A stretch of DNA of 64,000 bases from an uncultured Clostridia bacterium (GCA_944412445.1 CALYBJ010000004.1:25210-89209); one strand, 5' to 3'; counted from the first letter of the stretch, positions 8,639 to 17,521 are shown. Notes: generated by a model from the sequence alone, not told the origin. Translations and numbers: made by a program.

Positions 8639-8741
8639 TTTTGAACAGTAAAGCTTATAAGCTTCACAATTTTTGAACATTTTTAAGGTTTTATAAACAT
8701 TTACATTGTTCTTTTGAACATTTTGAACACATTTTTGAACA
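8639..8741 (+). repeat. five direct copies of TTTTGAACA
   Basis: TTTTGAACA occurs at 8639, 8671, 8712, 8721 and 8733 in the gap between the convergent spoIIR and HAD genes. The third copy also forms the palindrome TGTTCTTTTGAACA (8707-8720). The remaining bases of this 262-bp gap hold an imperfect inverted repeat GCTGAAG...CTTCAGC (8749-8799) and the HAD-gene terminator. No ORF with a ribosome binding site is visible in the gap. Confidence 0.7.
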
Positions 8742-8811
8742 TACTAAAGCTGAAGCACTTTACACTAAAAAATATTCATTCTTGCGTAAACACTTCAGCC
8801 TTTACATCAAT

Positions 8812-8855
8812 AAATAAACACAGCAGTGCTAAAGGCAGCAACCTTTACACTGCTG
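8812..8855 (-). terminator. intrinsic terminator of the HAD phosphatase gene
   Basis: CAGCAGTG and TAAAGG (8821-8835, one bulged C) pair with CCTTTA and CACTGCTG (8842-8855). On the minus strand TTTATTTATT follows. The hairpin begins immediately after the stop codon of the HAD gene. Confidence 0.75.
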
Positions 8856-9431
8856 TTAAATTTCAATTTGTCGTATTTTATTCCCTTTTACCAAAAAAAC
8901 TCTTTTAGCCTTTTTTGCAAAAAAACCGTCGTTCTTTAAAGAATCAGTATAAAAATCATCAATTTCCAAGTCCTCGCCAAAATCTTCTATTAAGGCGGTA
9001 ATTTTATTTTGACGCATACAAAGCCGGGTTATTTCCCCTGTTTCATAGTCCACTTTTGAACAGACAATGTTTTTTATGCCAAGCCTTGAAGCAATCTCCT
9101 TAATTGTAAGCTCCGGCGAAGCCGTTAATATTATATCATCGTCTTTTCTGACCTCATTGTAAAAACTCTTGATTTTGTGCATATGATTATCCCAGAATTT
9201 AACGGTAAATTCTTCCCATTTATCATAATTACATATAAACTTTTTTATAAGAGGAGCATAATCACTGAACACCTGCTGAACCGTAATTTTGCCTAACTCA
9301 TATTTGACCGTTGCAAACAATACTTTCGGTATCATTTTCGCAGCAGCAGGCTTCACCTTTATATAGCTGAAGAAGAAATCTACAAAGCTTTCGCCATCGT
9401 AAATCGTATTATCAAAATCGTAAACATTCAT
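8856..9431 (-). CDS. HAD superfamily phosphatase, subfamily IB
   Basis: A 191-residue cytoplasmic HAD phosphatase resembling phosphoserine phosphatase-type IB hydrolases. Motif I is YDFDNTIYDGES (residues 4-15, two catalytic Asp), motif II is TASPE near residue 103, and motif III/IV is the Lys-containing segment followed by YTDSLKNDGFF near residue 161. An all-alpha cap occupies about residues 18-90. The substrate is unknown. A minus-strand promoter TTGAAA-17-TAAACT can be read before the start. It converges on spoIIR with a terminator in between. Confidence 0.85.
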   Translation of the reverse strand: MNVYDFDNTIYDGESFVDFFFSYIKVKPAAAKMIPKVLFATVKYELGKITVQQVFSDYAPLIKKFICNYDKWEEFTVKFWDNHMHKIKSFYNEVRKDDDIILTASPELTIKEIASRLGIKNIVCSKVDYETGEITRLCMRQNKITALIEDFGEDLEIDDFYTDSLKNDGFFAKKAKRVFLVKGNKIRQIEI

Positions 9432-9488
9432 AATATAAGTTTATCCTGTTTTGCTCCTTTTTTCAACAACTATTTTTTGTCATTTTTA

Positions 9489-9517
9489 TTGAAATGATTT
9501 TTTATGTATAGTATAAT
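9489..9517 (+). promoter_or_regulatory. promoter of the GH38 alpha-mannosidase
   Basis: TTGAAA (9489-9494), 17 bases, TATAAT (9512-9517). The ribosome binding site GAGGTGATG precedes the start codon. Confidence 0.65.
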
Positions 9518-9544
9518 GTATAAAAATTAGTCTGAGGTGATGTT

Positions 9545-12500
9545 ATGCTTAATGAACCGCAAATCGGCAAGCTTTTAGGCAAAATCGAACGCTTTTCAGC
9601 TCTTATTGAGCCTATGATTTTTAATAAACATGATGAAGTATCTTTCAGCGCATACCTTACAAAGGAAAGACTCCACAATATTCCGGATGACAGCTGCTTT
9701 GAACCTATTGAAAAAGGCTATGTTTGGTACGGAAAAGACGCATACTGCTGGTTTAAAGGACAGTATACCGTTCCGGAAAATCTTAAAGACAAGGACATTT
9801 TCATAAAACCGCATATCCAGGGTTATGAAGCCCTTCTTTTTGTCAACGGCAGGACAATGGGAACTTTCGCAACAAAAATCACATATACAGGCCACGGAAA
9901 TCACTACTGCGATATGATAAAAAAGGCTGCCGTGCCCGGCGAAACCCTTGACATTGCAATAGAATTTTACGGCGGTCATGACAATCCGGGCTGCCATCCC
10001 ACCTCCGACGATACAATTAAAAATTACAATTTCATTTACAGCGGCGCTGACATCTGCACCAAAAACTGCGAAATTCAGGAATATTATTTCGATTTGCTTA
10101 CAGTTTACCAGCTGGCAAAGGCTCTTCCCGAGGACAGCTTTATGAGAGGACAAGCCGTAAACGCCTTGTATGAAGTACATAAAGATGTTCATTATTTCCT
10201 TGCAGACACGGATATGGAAACATTTATGTCAGGCATCAGAAAATCTCTGCCGGCTCTTAAAAAAGTTCTCAGCATGAAATCCGAGGACTCTGCGCCTCAG
10301 GCAGGCCTTATCGGTCATTCCCACATGGATACGGCATGGCTTTGGCATGTAGGCGAAACTGAAAAAAAGGTCGCAAGAACTTTTTCCAACGCTTTAAACC
10401 TTATGGAGCAGTATCCGGAATTCATGTTTGTTCAAAGCTCCGCTTGCCACGGAGATATGATAAGAAAAAATTATCCCGAGCTATTCGAGCGTATCGCTCA
10501 GAAGGTTAAGGAAGGCAGATATGAGCCCAACGGAGGCGTGTGGGTTGAATGTGACTGCAACATAACCTCCGGAGAGTCCATGGTTCGTCAGTTTCTTTGG
10601 GGACAGCGTTTTACAAGAAAATATTTCGGATACACATCTGACTGCTTCTGGCTCCCGGATACATTCGGATATTCCGCTGCAATCCCCCAGATAATGAAAG
10701 GCTGCGGCGTAAATTACTTCCTTACAACAAAGCTTTCATGGAACGACACCAACACATTCCCCTATGACACATTTTACTGGCAGGGACTTGACGGAACAAC
10801 GGTTTTCACTCACTTTAACAGAACCCATATAATTCCTGACGCTGCTACAACAATAAGAGAAACCAAAAAGCTTATCCGTCAGAGAAGCGTTACAAACAAA
10901 CGCCTTCTTGCTTACGGATTCGGTGACGGCGGCGGCGGCCCCCAGTTTGAAATGGTTGAGTTCGCAAGACGAATTAAAGACCTTGACGGCGTAGGAAAAA
11001 CAAAACACATGACAGTCAGCGAATTTATGAAGGATCTGGAAGCAACCGCGGCAAATCCAAATACATACAAGGGTGAATTATATCTTGAGCTGCACAGAGG
11101 AACACTTACTAATCAGCATACAATAAAGAGAAACAACAGAAAATCCGAGCTTTTATTGAGAGATCTTGAAATTCTTACTGTTAACGAAGCGGTAAAATCA
11201 AATACAGCGGCTTCAGAGGAAAAAATCGCTCCTCTTTACGAGAAGCTTCTTATAAACCAGTTCCATGACATTCTTCCCGGAACCTGCATACACAGAGCTC
11301 ACGAGGAGAGCCGTCAGCAGACAACAGAATTAATCGAATCCGCCAAGAACCTGATTTCTTCAATTGTAAACACAGCTGAAGGAAACGATAAGGTAACCTT
11401 CATAAATACCCTTTCTTTTGAAAGATGCGACGCTGTATTTATGGATTACAAGGGATATATTGTTGACGCAGACTGCAAACAGCAGATTTATACGGATCTT
11501 GACGGAAACAAAAAGCTTATTGTTTCAGGTATCAAAATTCCGGCATTTTCTTCCGTTACACTGAATTTGAAGAAAGGCGAACCGAATACGGACAGCGCTT
11601 TTTCTGCCGACGGAAATGTTCTGGAAACAGAATTTGCAAAAATAACCTTTGCCGGCAACGGAACTATAAGCTCCTTCTATGACAAGACGGCTCAGAGAGA
11701 AATAAAAGGCGAAGGCTATAATTTCAACACATTTATTATGGCAGAGGATGTGCCCAACGAATGGGACAACTGGGATATTGATTCTGATGTTCAGTGCAAA
11801 TTTGAAGACGCATCAAACCTTGTTTCAAGAGAAATTGTCTCAAACGGCGAAGCAGCTTATATAATCCGCTCAGAATACAGAATTTCCGACAAATCAACTG
11901 TAAAACAGGACATGATTTTCTTTGCTGACTCCCCTGAGGTTCGCTTTGACACTGTAATGGACTGGCAGGATAACCACAGACTGTTAAAAACTGCTTTTGA
12001 TACCGATATTGCGGACGATTACGCACGACATGAAATCCAGTTCGGCTATGTAAAGCGCCCAACCACAAGAAACAACACCCTTGAACAGGCAAAATTTGAG
12101 GTTGTAAACCACAAATACACCGACCTTTCGGAAACACGCTACGGAGCGGCAATTTTAAACGACTGCAAATACGGAATAACTGTTGAAAACGGTCAAATGC
12201 GGCTGTCTCTCCACAAAGGCGGCGTTCATCCGGACGCTATTGGAGATCACGACTGCCCACACAAATGCACATACTCTTTCCTGCCTCACAACAGCGGCTT
12301 CAGTGCCGAAAGCGTTATTAAGCCTTCATACGCTCTTAATGTTCCGGTTATTCCGGCTGAGGGTGCCTATGAGTTAAAAACTCCTGTAACTGTAAGCGCC
12401 GACAATATTTTCGCAGAGGCTGTCAAGCCCTGTGAGGATCAGCAGAACGCATATATTGTAAGACTTTACGAAGCTGAGGGAACAATGACAAACGCCGTTA

Positions 12501-12625
12501 TTAATTTCCCCTTTGCAAAAAAATGCGAAATCACAAATATGCTTGAAGAAACTCAATGCCCGTTAACCGATATGAATGTTACTTTCAAGCCCTTTGAAAT
12601 AAAAACAATCAAGGTATATTACTGA
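9545..12625 (+). CDS. glycoside hydrolase family 38 alpha-mannosidase
   Basis: A 1026-residue alpha-mannosidase of family GH38, releasing mannose from alpha-mannosides such as N-glycan fragments. The zinc motif GHSHMDTAWLWH is near residues 255-266, and the catalytic nucleophile is the Asp in LPDTFGY (D372). A further zinc ligand lies in QFHDILPGTCIH near residue 575. N-terminal helical (about 1-240), catalytic, middle and C-terminal beta domains follow the family order. There is no signal peptide, so it probably acts on imported oligosaccharides in the cytoplasm. MscS follows after 10 bases. Substrate linkage cannot be read from the sequence. Confidence 0.94.
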   Translation: MLNEPQIGKLLGKIERFSALIEPMIFNKHDEVSFSAYLTKERLHNIPDDSCFEPIEKGYVWYGKDAYCWFKGQYTVPENLKDKDIFIKPHIQGYEALLFVNGRTMGTFATKITYTGHGNHYCDMIKKAAVPGETLDIAIEFYGGHDNPGCHPTSDDTIKNYNFIYSGADICTKNCEIQEYYFDLLTVYQLAKALPEDSFMRGQAVNALYEVHKDVHYFLADTDMETFMSGIRKSLPALKKVLSMKSEDSAPQAGLIGHSHMDTAWLWHVGETEKKVARTFSNALNLMEQYPEFMFVQSSACHGDMIRKNYPELFERIAQKVKEGRYEPNGGVWVECDCNITSGESMVRQFLWGQRFTRKYFGYTSDCFWLPDTFGYSAAIPQIMKGCGVNYFLTTKLSWNDTNTFPYDTFYWQGLDGTTVFTHFNRTHIIPDAATTIRETKKLIRQRSVTNKRLLAYGFGDGGGGPQFEMVEFARRIKDLDGVGKTKHMTVSEFMKDLEATAANPNTYKGELYLELHRGTLTNQHTIKRNNRKSELLLRDLEILTVNEAVKSNTAASEEKIAPLYEKLLINQFHDILPGTCIHRAHEESRQQTTELIESAKNLISSIVNTAEGNDKVTFINTLSFERCDAVFMDYKGYIVDADCKQQIYTDLDGNKKLIVSGIKIPAFSSVTLNLKKGEPNTDSAFSADGNVLETEFAKITFAGNGTISSFYDKTAQREIKGEGYNFNTFIMAEDVPNEWDNWDIDSDVQCKFEDASNLVSREIVSNGEAAYIIRSEYRISDKSTVKQDMIFFADSPEVRFDTVMDWQDNHRLLKTAFDTDIADDYARHEIQFGYVKRPTTRNNTLEQAKFEVVNHKYTDLSETRYGAAILNDCKYGITVENGQMRLSLHKGGVHPDAIGDHDCPHKCTYSFLPHNSGFSAESVIKPSYALNVPVIPAEGAYELKTPVTVSADNIFAEAVKPCEDQQNAYIVRLYEAEGTMTNAVINFPFAKKCEITNMLEETQCPLTDMNVTFKPFEIKTIKVYY

Positions 12626-12635
12626 GGATTAAGCT

Positions 12636-13535
12636 ATGCTTTTAGAAGTTCAAACGGAATTGGATTTAACCGACATTGATTTATCCAATGTTCATGAAAA
12701 TATCAGCAATGCCGGAAAAATATTTAATGCGTTAATGGATAGGCTGACTCAATACCTAAGCGACTCCGCACCTAACCTGATTCTCTCCGCAGTTTTGCTT
12801 ATTGTAGGCTGGAAGATTATTAATACTTTTTCAAAAAAGATGAAAGAGGGCAAAATTTTCGGCAGAGTTGAGGCTACATCAAGGTCTTTTATAAGAAGCT
12901 TCCTTACAATAGGTCTTAAAATACTGCTTCTTATTACAATTGCCGCCATTCTTGGAGTACCAATGGCCTCCATGGTTGCGGTTTTAGGCTCCTGCGGTCT
13001 TGCCATCGGTCTCGCAATACAAGGAAGCCTTTCAAATATTGCCGGCGGATTCATATTAACGGTATTCAAGCCCTTTGTGGTGGGCGATTACATAAAATCA
13101 GGAGAATTTGAAGGTACGGTAAAAGCGATAAATATTTTTTACACCAAAATAATCACCGCTGACAACAAAATTGTTGTAATACCGAACAGCAAGGTTTCCG
13201 ACAGCGCTCTCACCGATTTTAACGCCTTTTCAACAAGACGCATTGATATTGAAATCGGCATAGCCTATTCAGCAGATTCAGACGATGTAAAAAAAGCTCT
13301 GTTGGACGCGGCATACGGCAACGAAAAGGTTTTGAAAGAGCCTGAGCCAACAGCGGTAATAGCATCCTTTGACGACAGCGCAGTTAAATATCTGCTTCGC
13401 TTCTGGAGCAATACCGGTGACTACTGGGATGTCAAATACGATGTTACGGAAAAGGTTAAAAAAATACTGGATCAGAGAAAAATCGAAATCCCGTATCCTC
13501 AGATGGATATACGAATAAAAAAAGACGACAACTGA
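12636..13535 (+). CDS. mscS: small-conductance mechanosensitive channel, MscS family
   Basis: A 299-residue MscS-family channel that opens under membrane tension to relieve hypo-osmotic shock. Three hydrophobic segments are visible: about residues 45-65, 85-107 and the pore helix about 112-140, with SCGLAIGLAIQGSLSNIAGG matching the Gly/Ala-rich TM3 signature. The cytoplasmic beta domain begins with FKPFVVGDYI, and an alpha/beta vestibule ends in PYPQMDIRIK. The N-terminus is acidic. It follows the mannosidase by 10 bases with its own GAGGATTAAGC site, suggesting one transcript although the functions seem unrelated. Confidence 0.93.
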   Translation: MLLEVQTELDLTDIDLSNVHENISNAGKIFNALMDRLTQYLSDSAPNLILSAVLLIVGWKIINTFSKKMKEGKIFGRVEATSRSFIRSFLTIGLKILLLITIAAILGVPMASMVAVLGSCGLAIGLAIQGSLSNIAGGFILTVFKPFVVGDYIKSGEFEGTVKAINIFYTKIITADNKIVVIPNSKVSDSALTDFNAFSTRRIDIEIGIAYSADSDDVKKALLDAAYGNEKVLKEPEPTAVIASFDDSAVKYLLRFWSNTGDYWDVKYDVTEKVKKILDQRKIEIPYPQMDIRIKKDDN

Positions 13536-13536
13536 C

Positions 13537-13572
13537 AAAAAAGTGCCTCGGAGTGTTCCGAAGCACTTTTTT
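13537..13572. terminator. bidirectional terminator between mscS and KDPG aldolase gene
   Basis: AAAAGTGCCTCGGA pairs with TCCGAAGCACTTTT around a GTGT loop, with T-runs on both strands. It serves the two convergent genes. Confidence 0.85.
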
Positions 13573-13583
13573 ATTCTTTTTAA

Positions 13584-14543
13584 TTACATACAAAGATGAA
13601 CGGCAAATCCGCCGAATTCCTCTTTAAGATAAATAAAATTCATTTTGCCTTTTTCATCATACCGTGCTGAATCATAATCAAGCTCAATTCCCTGTCTTTC
13701 AAGATACGCAACTGCCTTGTCAACATAATTTGTCTTGATTGCAATATGGCCCATTGTTCCTCTGTCGCTATTTTTCATAACCTCGATTTCATCAGTACAG
13801 AAATAGCTTACAGGTATTTCTCTCTGACTGAAATTAAACGCCTTTGTGAACATATCGGCTACTGCCTTAGCCTGTTTTTCATCACCGCAGTTAACGGCTA
13901 CATGGGCAAGCTTAAATCCCAGCATACTTGCAACGGCTTCCTTTGTAAGACGCTCGATATCATCAAATCTGCCCTCATTAATAAGCGTATCCTTTACCAT
14001 CCAGCTGCCGCCGCAGGCAACAATCTTGTCACAGTCAAGGTAATTATTGATGTTGCCGGCGTTGATTCCGCCGGTAGGCATAAATTTTACGCCTACATAG
14101 GGTGCGGCAAGAGCCTTTATCATTTTGATTCCGCCTAAATTTTCCGCCGGGAAAAATTTAACAACATCAAGCCCCAATTCGATAGCGGCTTCTATGTCCG
14201 AGGATGTAGGACATCCGGGTGTTATGGGAATATTTCTGTCAACGCAGTATTTAACGATTTTTGCGTTAAAACCGGGTGTTACGATGAATTTTGCGCCTGC
14301 CGCCACAGCTCTGTCAACCTGATCTGTTGTAAGAACCGTTCCTGCACCTACAAGCATTTCCGGATAAGCCTTTGAAATCCGGCTTATTGCTTCTTCGGCG
14401 GCATCTGTTCTGAATGTTACCTCAGCACAGGGCAGACCTCCGTTTATAAGAGCCTTAGCAAGAGGAAGAGCATCTTTTGCATTGTCGAGCTTTACTACGG
14501 GAACAATGCCTATCTTGCCGATTTCTTTAATAATTTCATTCAT
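13584..14543 (-). CDS. eda: KDPG/KHG aldolase fused to a VOC (glyoxalase-like) domain
   Basis: The first about 205 residues are a bifunctional KDPG/KHG aldolase, splitting 2-keto-3-deoxy-6-phosphogluconate into pyruvate and glyceraldehyde 3-phosphate. VEVTFRT-like CAEVTFRTDAA, GAGTVLTTDQ, FIVTPGFN, the Schiff-base Lys in DVVKFFPAE, and PTGGI are in family order. After a short joint near residue 208, about 110 more residues form a vicinal-oxygen-chelate (glyoxalase/dioxygenase-like) domain beginning LGFKLAHVAVNC and ending GGFAVHLCM, with MGHIAIKT in the middle. The fusion is intact with no frame change. It lies 23 bases after uxuA, so the pair handles hexuronate breakdown. The VOC domain's role is unknown. 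Confidence 0.9.
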   Translation of the reverse strand: MNEIIKEIGKIGIVPVVKLDNAKDALPLAKALINGGLPCAEVTFRTDAAEEAISRISKAYPEMLVGAGTVLTTDQVDRAVAAGAKFIVTPGFNAKIVKYCVDRNIPITPGCPTSSDIEAAIELGLDVVKFFPAENLGGIKMIKALAAPYVGVKFMPTGGINAGNINNYLDCDKIVACGGSWMVKDTLINEGRFDDIERLTKEAVASMLGFKLAHVAVNCGDEKQAKAVADMFTKAFNFSQREIPVSYFCTDEIEVMKNSDRGTMGHIAIKTNYVDKAVAYLERQGIELDYDSARYDEKGKMNFIYLKEEFGGFAVHLCM

Positions 14544-14566
14544 TTATATTACCTCTTTAAAGAATA

Positions 14567-15616
14567 TTATTTACTGGATTTCTCAATGGCTTCCCACAAG
14601 CCGTTTAAATATGCAGCTCCCAAAGCTCTGTCATATAAGCCGTAGCCCGGTCTGCCTGTTTCTCCCCATATCATTCTTCCGTGATCAGGTCTTACATATC
14701 CGTCAAAGCCGTTATCGTAAAGAGCTTTCATAACCGCGTACATATCTATGCTTCCGCAGGATGAAAGATGAGCTCTCTCCTCAAAACCATTTTCAAGTAT
14801 GGCTACATTCCTCATGTGTGCAAAATGTATTCTTCCCATTTTAGCGTACTTTGCAGCCATTTTTACAACATCGTTCTTTTTTGAACATCCGAGAGAACCT
14901 ACACACAGGGTTATTCCGTTATGAGGGTCGTCAACAAGACTTAAAAACCTGTCAAGATTTTTTTCATCTGTTATGATTCTCGGCAAGCCAAAGATGCTCC
15001 AGCAGGGATCATCCTCATGAATTGCCATATTTATATCACATTCCGCCGCAACAGGTATAACACGCTCAAGAAAATACTTTACATTATCCCACAGGTCATC
15101 CTCTGTCATTTCATTATATTCGGCTACAACAGAAGCAAGCTCATCTCTTGTATAACTGGCGTCCCATCCCGGCAAGGTTAAATCGGAAGCACTCTTCAAC
15201 GGGTCAACTTTATCAACCTGTTCCTGGTAATAAACAAGAGACGTTGAACCGTCGGGATTTACGTGATCCAGCTGAGTTCTTGTCCAGTCGAAAACAGGCA
15301 TAAAATTATAGCATATACATTTTACTCCCGCTTCTCCCAGTCTTCTTATGTTTTCACAATAATTTTCAATATATTTATCTCTTGAAGGCTTTCCGAGCTT
15401 AATATCCTCATGAACAGGTACGCTTTCAATTACATCGAATTTAAGACCTGCGGCTTCTGTCATATTCTTCAGTTCCTCTATGCTTTCTCTGCTCCAAACT
15501 TCTCCTACAGGTACGTCATATACCGCCGTAACTACAGAATACATACCGGGAATTTGTCTTATATGATTGAGTGTAATTTTATCATCTTTTCCGTACCAGC
15601 GAAATGAAAGCTTCAT
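14567..15616 (-). CDS. uxuA: mannonate dehydratase
   Basis: UxuA dehydrates D-mannonate to 2-keto-3-deoxygluconate in the glucuronate pathway. The 349-residue length is typical. The N-terminus MKLSFRWYGKDDKITL and the blocks CICYNFMPVFDWTRT, NMAIHEDDPCWSIFGLPRI and YVRPDHGRMIWGE are strongly characteristic; the last ones contain metal ligands (His, Cys, Asp). It is the first gene of a two-gene unit with the KDPG aldolase fusion, behind a strong promoter overlapped by a palindrome. A KDG kinase, needed to link the two enzymes, is not adjacent. Confidence 0.96.
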   Translation of the reverse strand: MKLSFRWYGKDDKITLNHIRQIPGMYSVVTAVYDVPVGEVWSRESIEELKNMTEAAGLKFDVIESVPVHEDIKLGKPSRDKYIENYCENIRRLGEAGVKCICYNFMPVFDWTRTQLDHVNPDGSTSLVYYQEQVDKVDPLKSASDLTLPGWDASYTRDELASVVAEYNEMTEDDLWDNVKYFLERVIPVAAECDINMAIHEDDPCWSIFGLPRIITDEKNLDRFLSLVDDPHNGITLCVGSLGCSKKNDVVKMAAKYAKMGRIHFAHMRNVAILENGFEERAHLSSCGSIDMYAVMKALYDNGFDGYVRPDHGRMIWGETGRPGYGLYDRALGAAYLNGLWEAIEKSSK

Positions 15617-15640
15617 ACAATCCGTCCTTTTCTGTTTTTG

Positions 15641-15677
15641 TTGTCCTTAATATACGACAATATTATATTTATGTCAA
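15641..15677 (-). promoter_or_regulatory. promoter and palindromic operator candidate of uxuA-eda
   Basis: On the minus strand TTGACA (15677-15672), 17 bases, TATATT (15654-15649). The -10 is enclosed by the 20-bp imperfect palindrome TTGTCCTTAATATACGACAA (15641-15660), whose outer arms TTGTC/GACAA are perfect. This form is typical of GntR-family operators such as those of hexuronate regulators. The regulator gene is not in the window; the operator call is inference. Confidence 0.65.
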
Positions 15678-15741
15678 GTAATATAATTAAGATTTATTTT
15701 TATTTTTACTTATATAACATATGCTTTTTTATGTTTTCCTA

Positions 15742-15771
15742 TTGCTATTTTTATCAGATTATGATAAAATT
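15742..15771 (+). promoter_or_regulatory. promoter and palindrome before the sodium:solute symporter
   Basis: TTGCTA (15742-15747), 17 bases, TAAAAT (15765-15770). The spacer and -10 are covered by arms ATTTTTATCA (15747-15756) and TGATAAAATT (15762-15771), pairing at 9 of 10 positions around GATTA. This is a candidate operator. Confidence 0.5.
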
Positions 15772-15802
15772 TTTTAGTATTATTTGTGGAGGGTGATATT
15801 AA

Positions 15803-17290
15803 GTGAACTATCAGCTTTTAGCCTTTATCCTATATTTTTTGGCAATGATGGGTATAGGTATCTATTTCTTTTTCAAAATGCGCGGCGATGGAAACAGCGA
15901 AAAATCCTATTTCCTCGGCGGCAGAAGCATGGGACCTTATGTAACAGCTATGAGCGCTCAGGCTTCAGATATGAGCGGCTGGCTTTTAATGGGCTTTCCC
16001 GGAAGCATTCTCGCTTTCGGTTTCGGTCAAATGTGGATTGGCATTGGTCTTGCTCTTGGAACCGCATTAAACTGGATATTTATAGCAAGACGTCTAAGAC
16101 GCTTCTCTGTAGCGGCAGGTGACTCTATAACTATTCCTCAGTACCTTTCAAACAGGTTCGCTTCAAAAAGCCTTGTTTTAAGAATTGTCTGCGCCGTTGT
16201 TTTCTTTGTTTGCTTTACTGTTTACGTTGCATCAGGATTTAAAGCCGGCGGTATTCTTTTCGCCGAGGTTATTCCTTCTCTTTCCGTGAATATAGCGACA
16301 CTTATTTTCGCCGTAATTATTATAGTATACACCTTTACTGGCGGATATAAGGCTGTTTGCTGGACTGACTTCTTCCAGGGTCTTATGATGCTTGTTGCTA
16401 TTCTTGCAGTACCGATTGTTATTTATTTTACAAGGGATCTTGATCCGTCTCTTATTAACGAAGGTTTTATAGGCACTGCAAATGAATTTGTTATGAACCC
16501 CTTTAAGAGCGGCTGGAAAGATATTGTTTCGGGGCTTGCATGGGGTCTTGGCTATTTCGGCATGCCGCACATTCTCGTTAGATTTATGTCTATAAAAAAA
16601 GCCAGCCTTATTAAAAAGTCTGCTACTGTAGCTATAATTTGGGTTGTTATCACTTTAGGCGCCGCTGTTGCCATCGGATACTTGGGAAGACTTATGTACC
16701 CTGAGCTTATCACAAACGGCAACCACGAAAGCGTATTTATTGAAATGGTTAAAGAACTCTTCCCCGCTTTTATTGCCGGCGTTCTCCTTTCGGCTATTCT
16801 TGCGGCGGCGATGAGTACTGCGGACTCACAGCTTCTTGTTGCTTCCTCGTCATTTACAAGCGATATTTATAAGCCTGTTTTCCGTAAAAACGCATCCGAT
16901 AAGGAAATCCTTTGGGTCGGAAGAATAGTTGTAATTGTAATTGCTGTAATCGCATTCTTTATATCAATTAATCCAAAAGCAACAAGCATTATGGATTTGG
17001 TAAGCAACGCATGGGCAGGCTTTGGAGCGGCTTTCGGCCCAGTTATAATACTTTCTCTCTTCTGGAAGCGTTTTACATACAAAGGTGCTGTCGCCGGTAT
17101 TTTAGGCGGAAGTATCACAGTTGTTTTGTGGATAGCTTTCCTTTCCGAATCAACAGGAATTTACGAGCTTCTTCCCGGCTTTATAGTAGGATTGATTTTG
17201 TGCATTGTTGTTTCACTGATAGATAAGAAACCTTCTGAAGAGGTTATGAAAATTTTTGCAGACGCAACAAATCCCGAAATAGACGATTAA
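15803..17290 (+). CDS. putP: sodium:proline symporter (SSS family)
   Basis: A 495-residue sodium:solute symporter most like PutP, which imports proline with Na+. About thirteen hydrophobic segments are visible. SYFLGGRSMGPYVTAMSAQASDMSGWLLMG (residues about 33-62) matches the PutP Na+/substrate region, GFKAGGILF and FTGGYKAVCWTDFFQG follow, and AILAAAMSTADSQLLVASS near residue 335 is the SSS signature. The start is GTG at 15803 with GGAGGG nine bases upstream. It is monocistronic with a terminator. Family is certain; proline is the most likely but not proven substrate. Confidence 0.88.
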   Translation: MNYQLLAFILYFLAMMGIGIYFFFKMRGDGNSEKSYFLGGRSMGPYVTAMSAQASDMSGWLLMGFPGSILAFGFGQMWIGIGLALGTALNWIFIARRLRRFSVAAGDSITIPQYLSNRFASKSLVLRIVCAVVFFVCFTVYVASGFKAGGILFAEVIPSLSVNIATLIFAVIIIVYTFTGGYKAVCWTDFFQGLMMLVAILAVPIVIYFTRDLDPSLINEGFIGTANEFVMNPFKSGWKDIVSGLAWGLGYFGMPHILVRFMSIKKASLIKKSATVAIIWVVITLGAAVAIGYLGRLMYPELITNGNHESVFIEMVKELFPAFIAGVLLSAILAAAMSTADSQLLVASSSFTSDIYKPVFRKNASDKEILWVGRIVVIVIAVIAFFISINPKATSIMDLVSNAWAGFGAAFGPVIILSLFWKRFTYKGAVAGILGGSITVVLWIAFLSESTGIYELLPGFIVGLILCIVVSLIDKKPSEEVMKIFADATNPEIDD

Positions 17291-17303
17291 CATAATAACT
17301 AAC

Positions 17304-17332
17304 AGCCGCAGCAATTTCTGCTGCGGCTGCTG
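17304..17332 (+). terminator. terminator after putP
   Basis: AGCCGCAGCA (17304-17313) pairs perfectly with TGCTGCGGCT (17319-17328). The T-run is short (TTTT at 17334-17337), where the convergent tRNA-Arg gene begins. Confidence 0.65.
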
Positions 17333-17336
17333 CTTT

Positions 17337-17411
17337 TGGCACCCCCTGCGGGAATCGAACCCACAACTAACCCTTAGGAGGGGTTTATTATATCCATTTA
17401 ACTAAGGAGGC
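17337..17411 (-). tRNA. tRNA-Arg (anticodon CCT)
   Basis: Read on the minus strand: acceptor GCCTCCT (17411-17405) pairs with AGGGGGT (17347-17341) with two G-T pairs, then discriminator G and an encoded CCA (17339-17337). The anticodon arm is AACCC-CTCCTAA-GGGTT, giving CCT. The D arm is GTTA/TAAT and the T loop TTCGATT. It lies tail-to-tail with putP. Confidence 0.93.
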
Positions 17412-17431
17412 GTATTATCTGATGCCTATAA

Positions 17432-17460
17432 AGTTTAACAGATTTTTTTTACATTGTCAA
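17432..17460 (-). promoter_or_regulatory. promoter of tRNA-Arg(CCT)
   Basis: On the minus strand TTGACA (17460-17455), 17 bases, TAAACT (17437-17432), 20 bases before the tRNA 5' end. Confidence 0.6.
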
Positions 17461-17521
17461 CTCTATAAAATTGCAATTTGTTAAAATTTTTCAGAAAAAA
17501 TATCATAAAATAAAAAAAAGG

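Noticed and set aside
11736..12152. 138-residue minus-strand ORF inside the GH38 gene
   Set aside because: Antisense shadow of a conserved coding region; no start signal or family resemblance.
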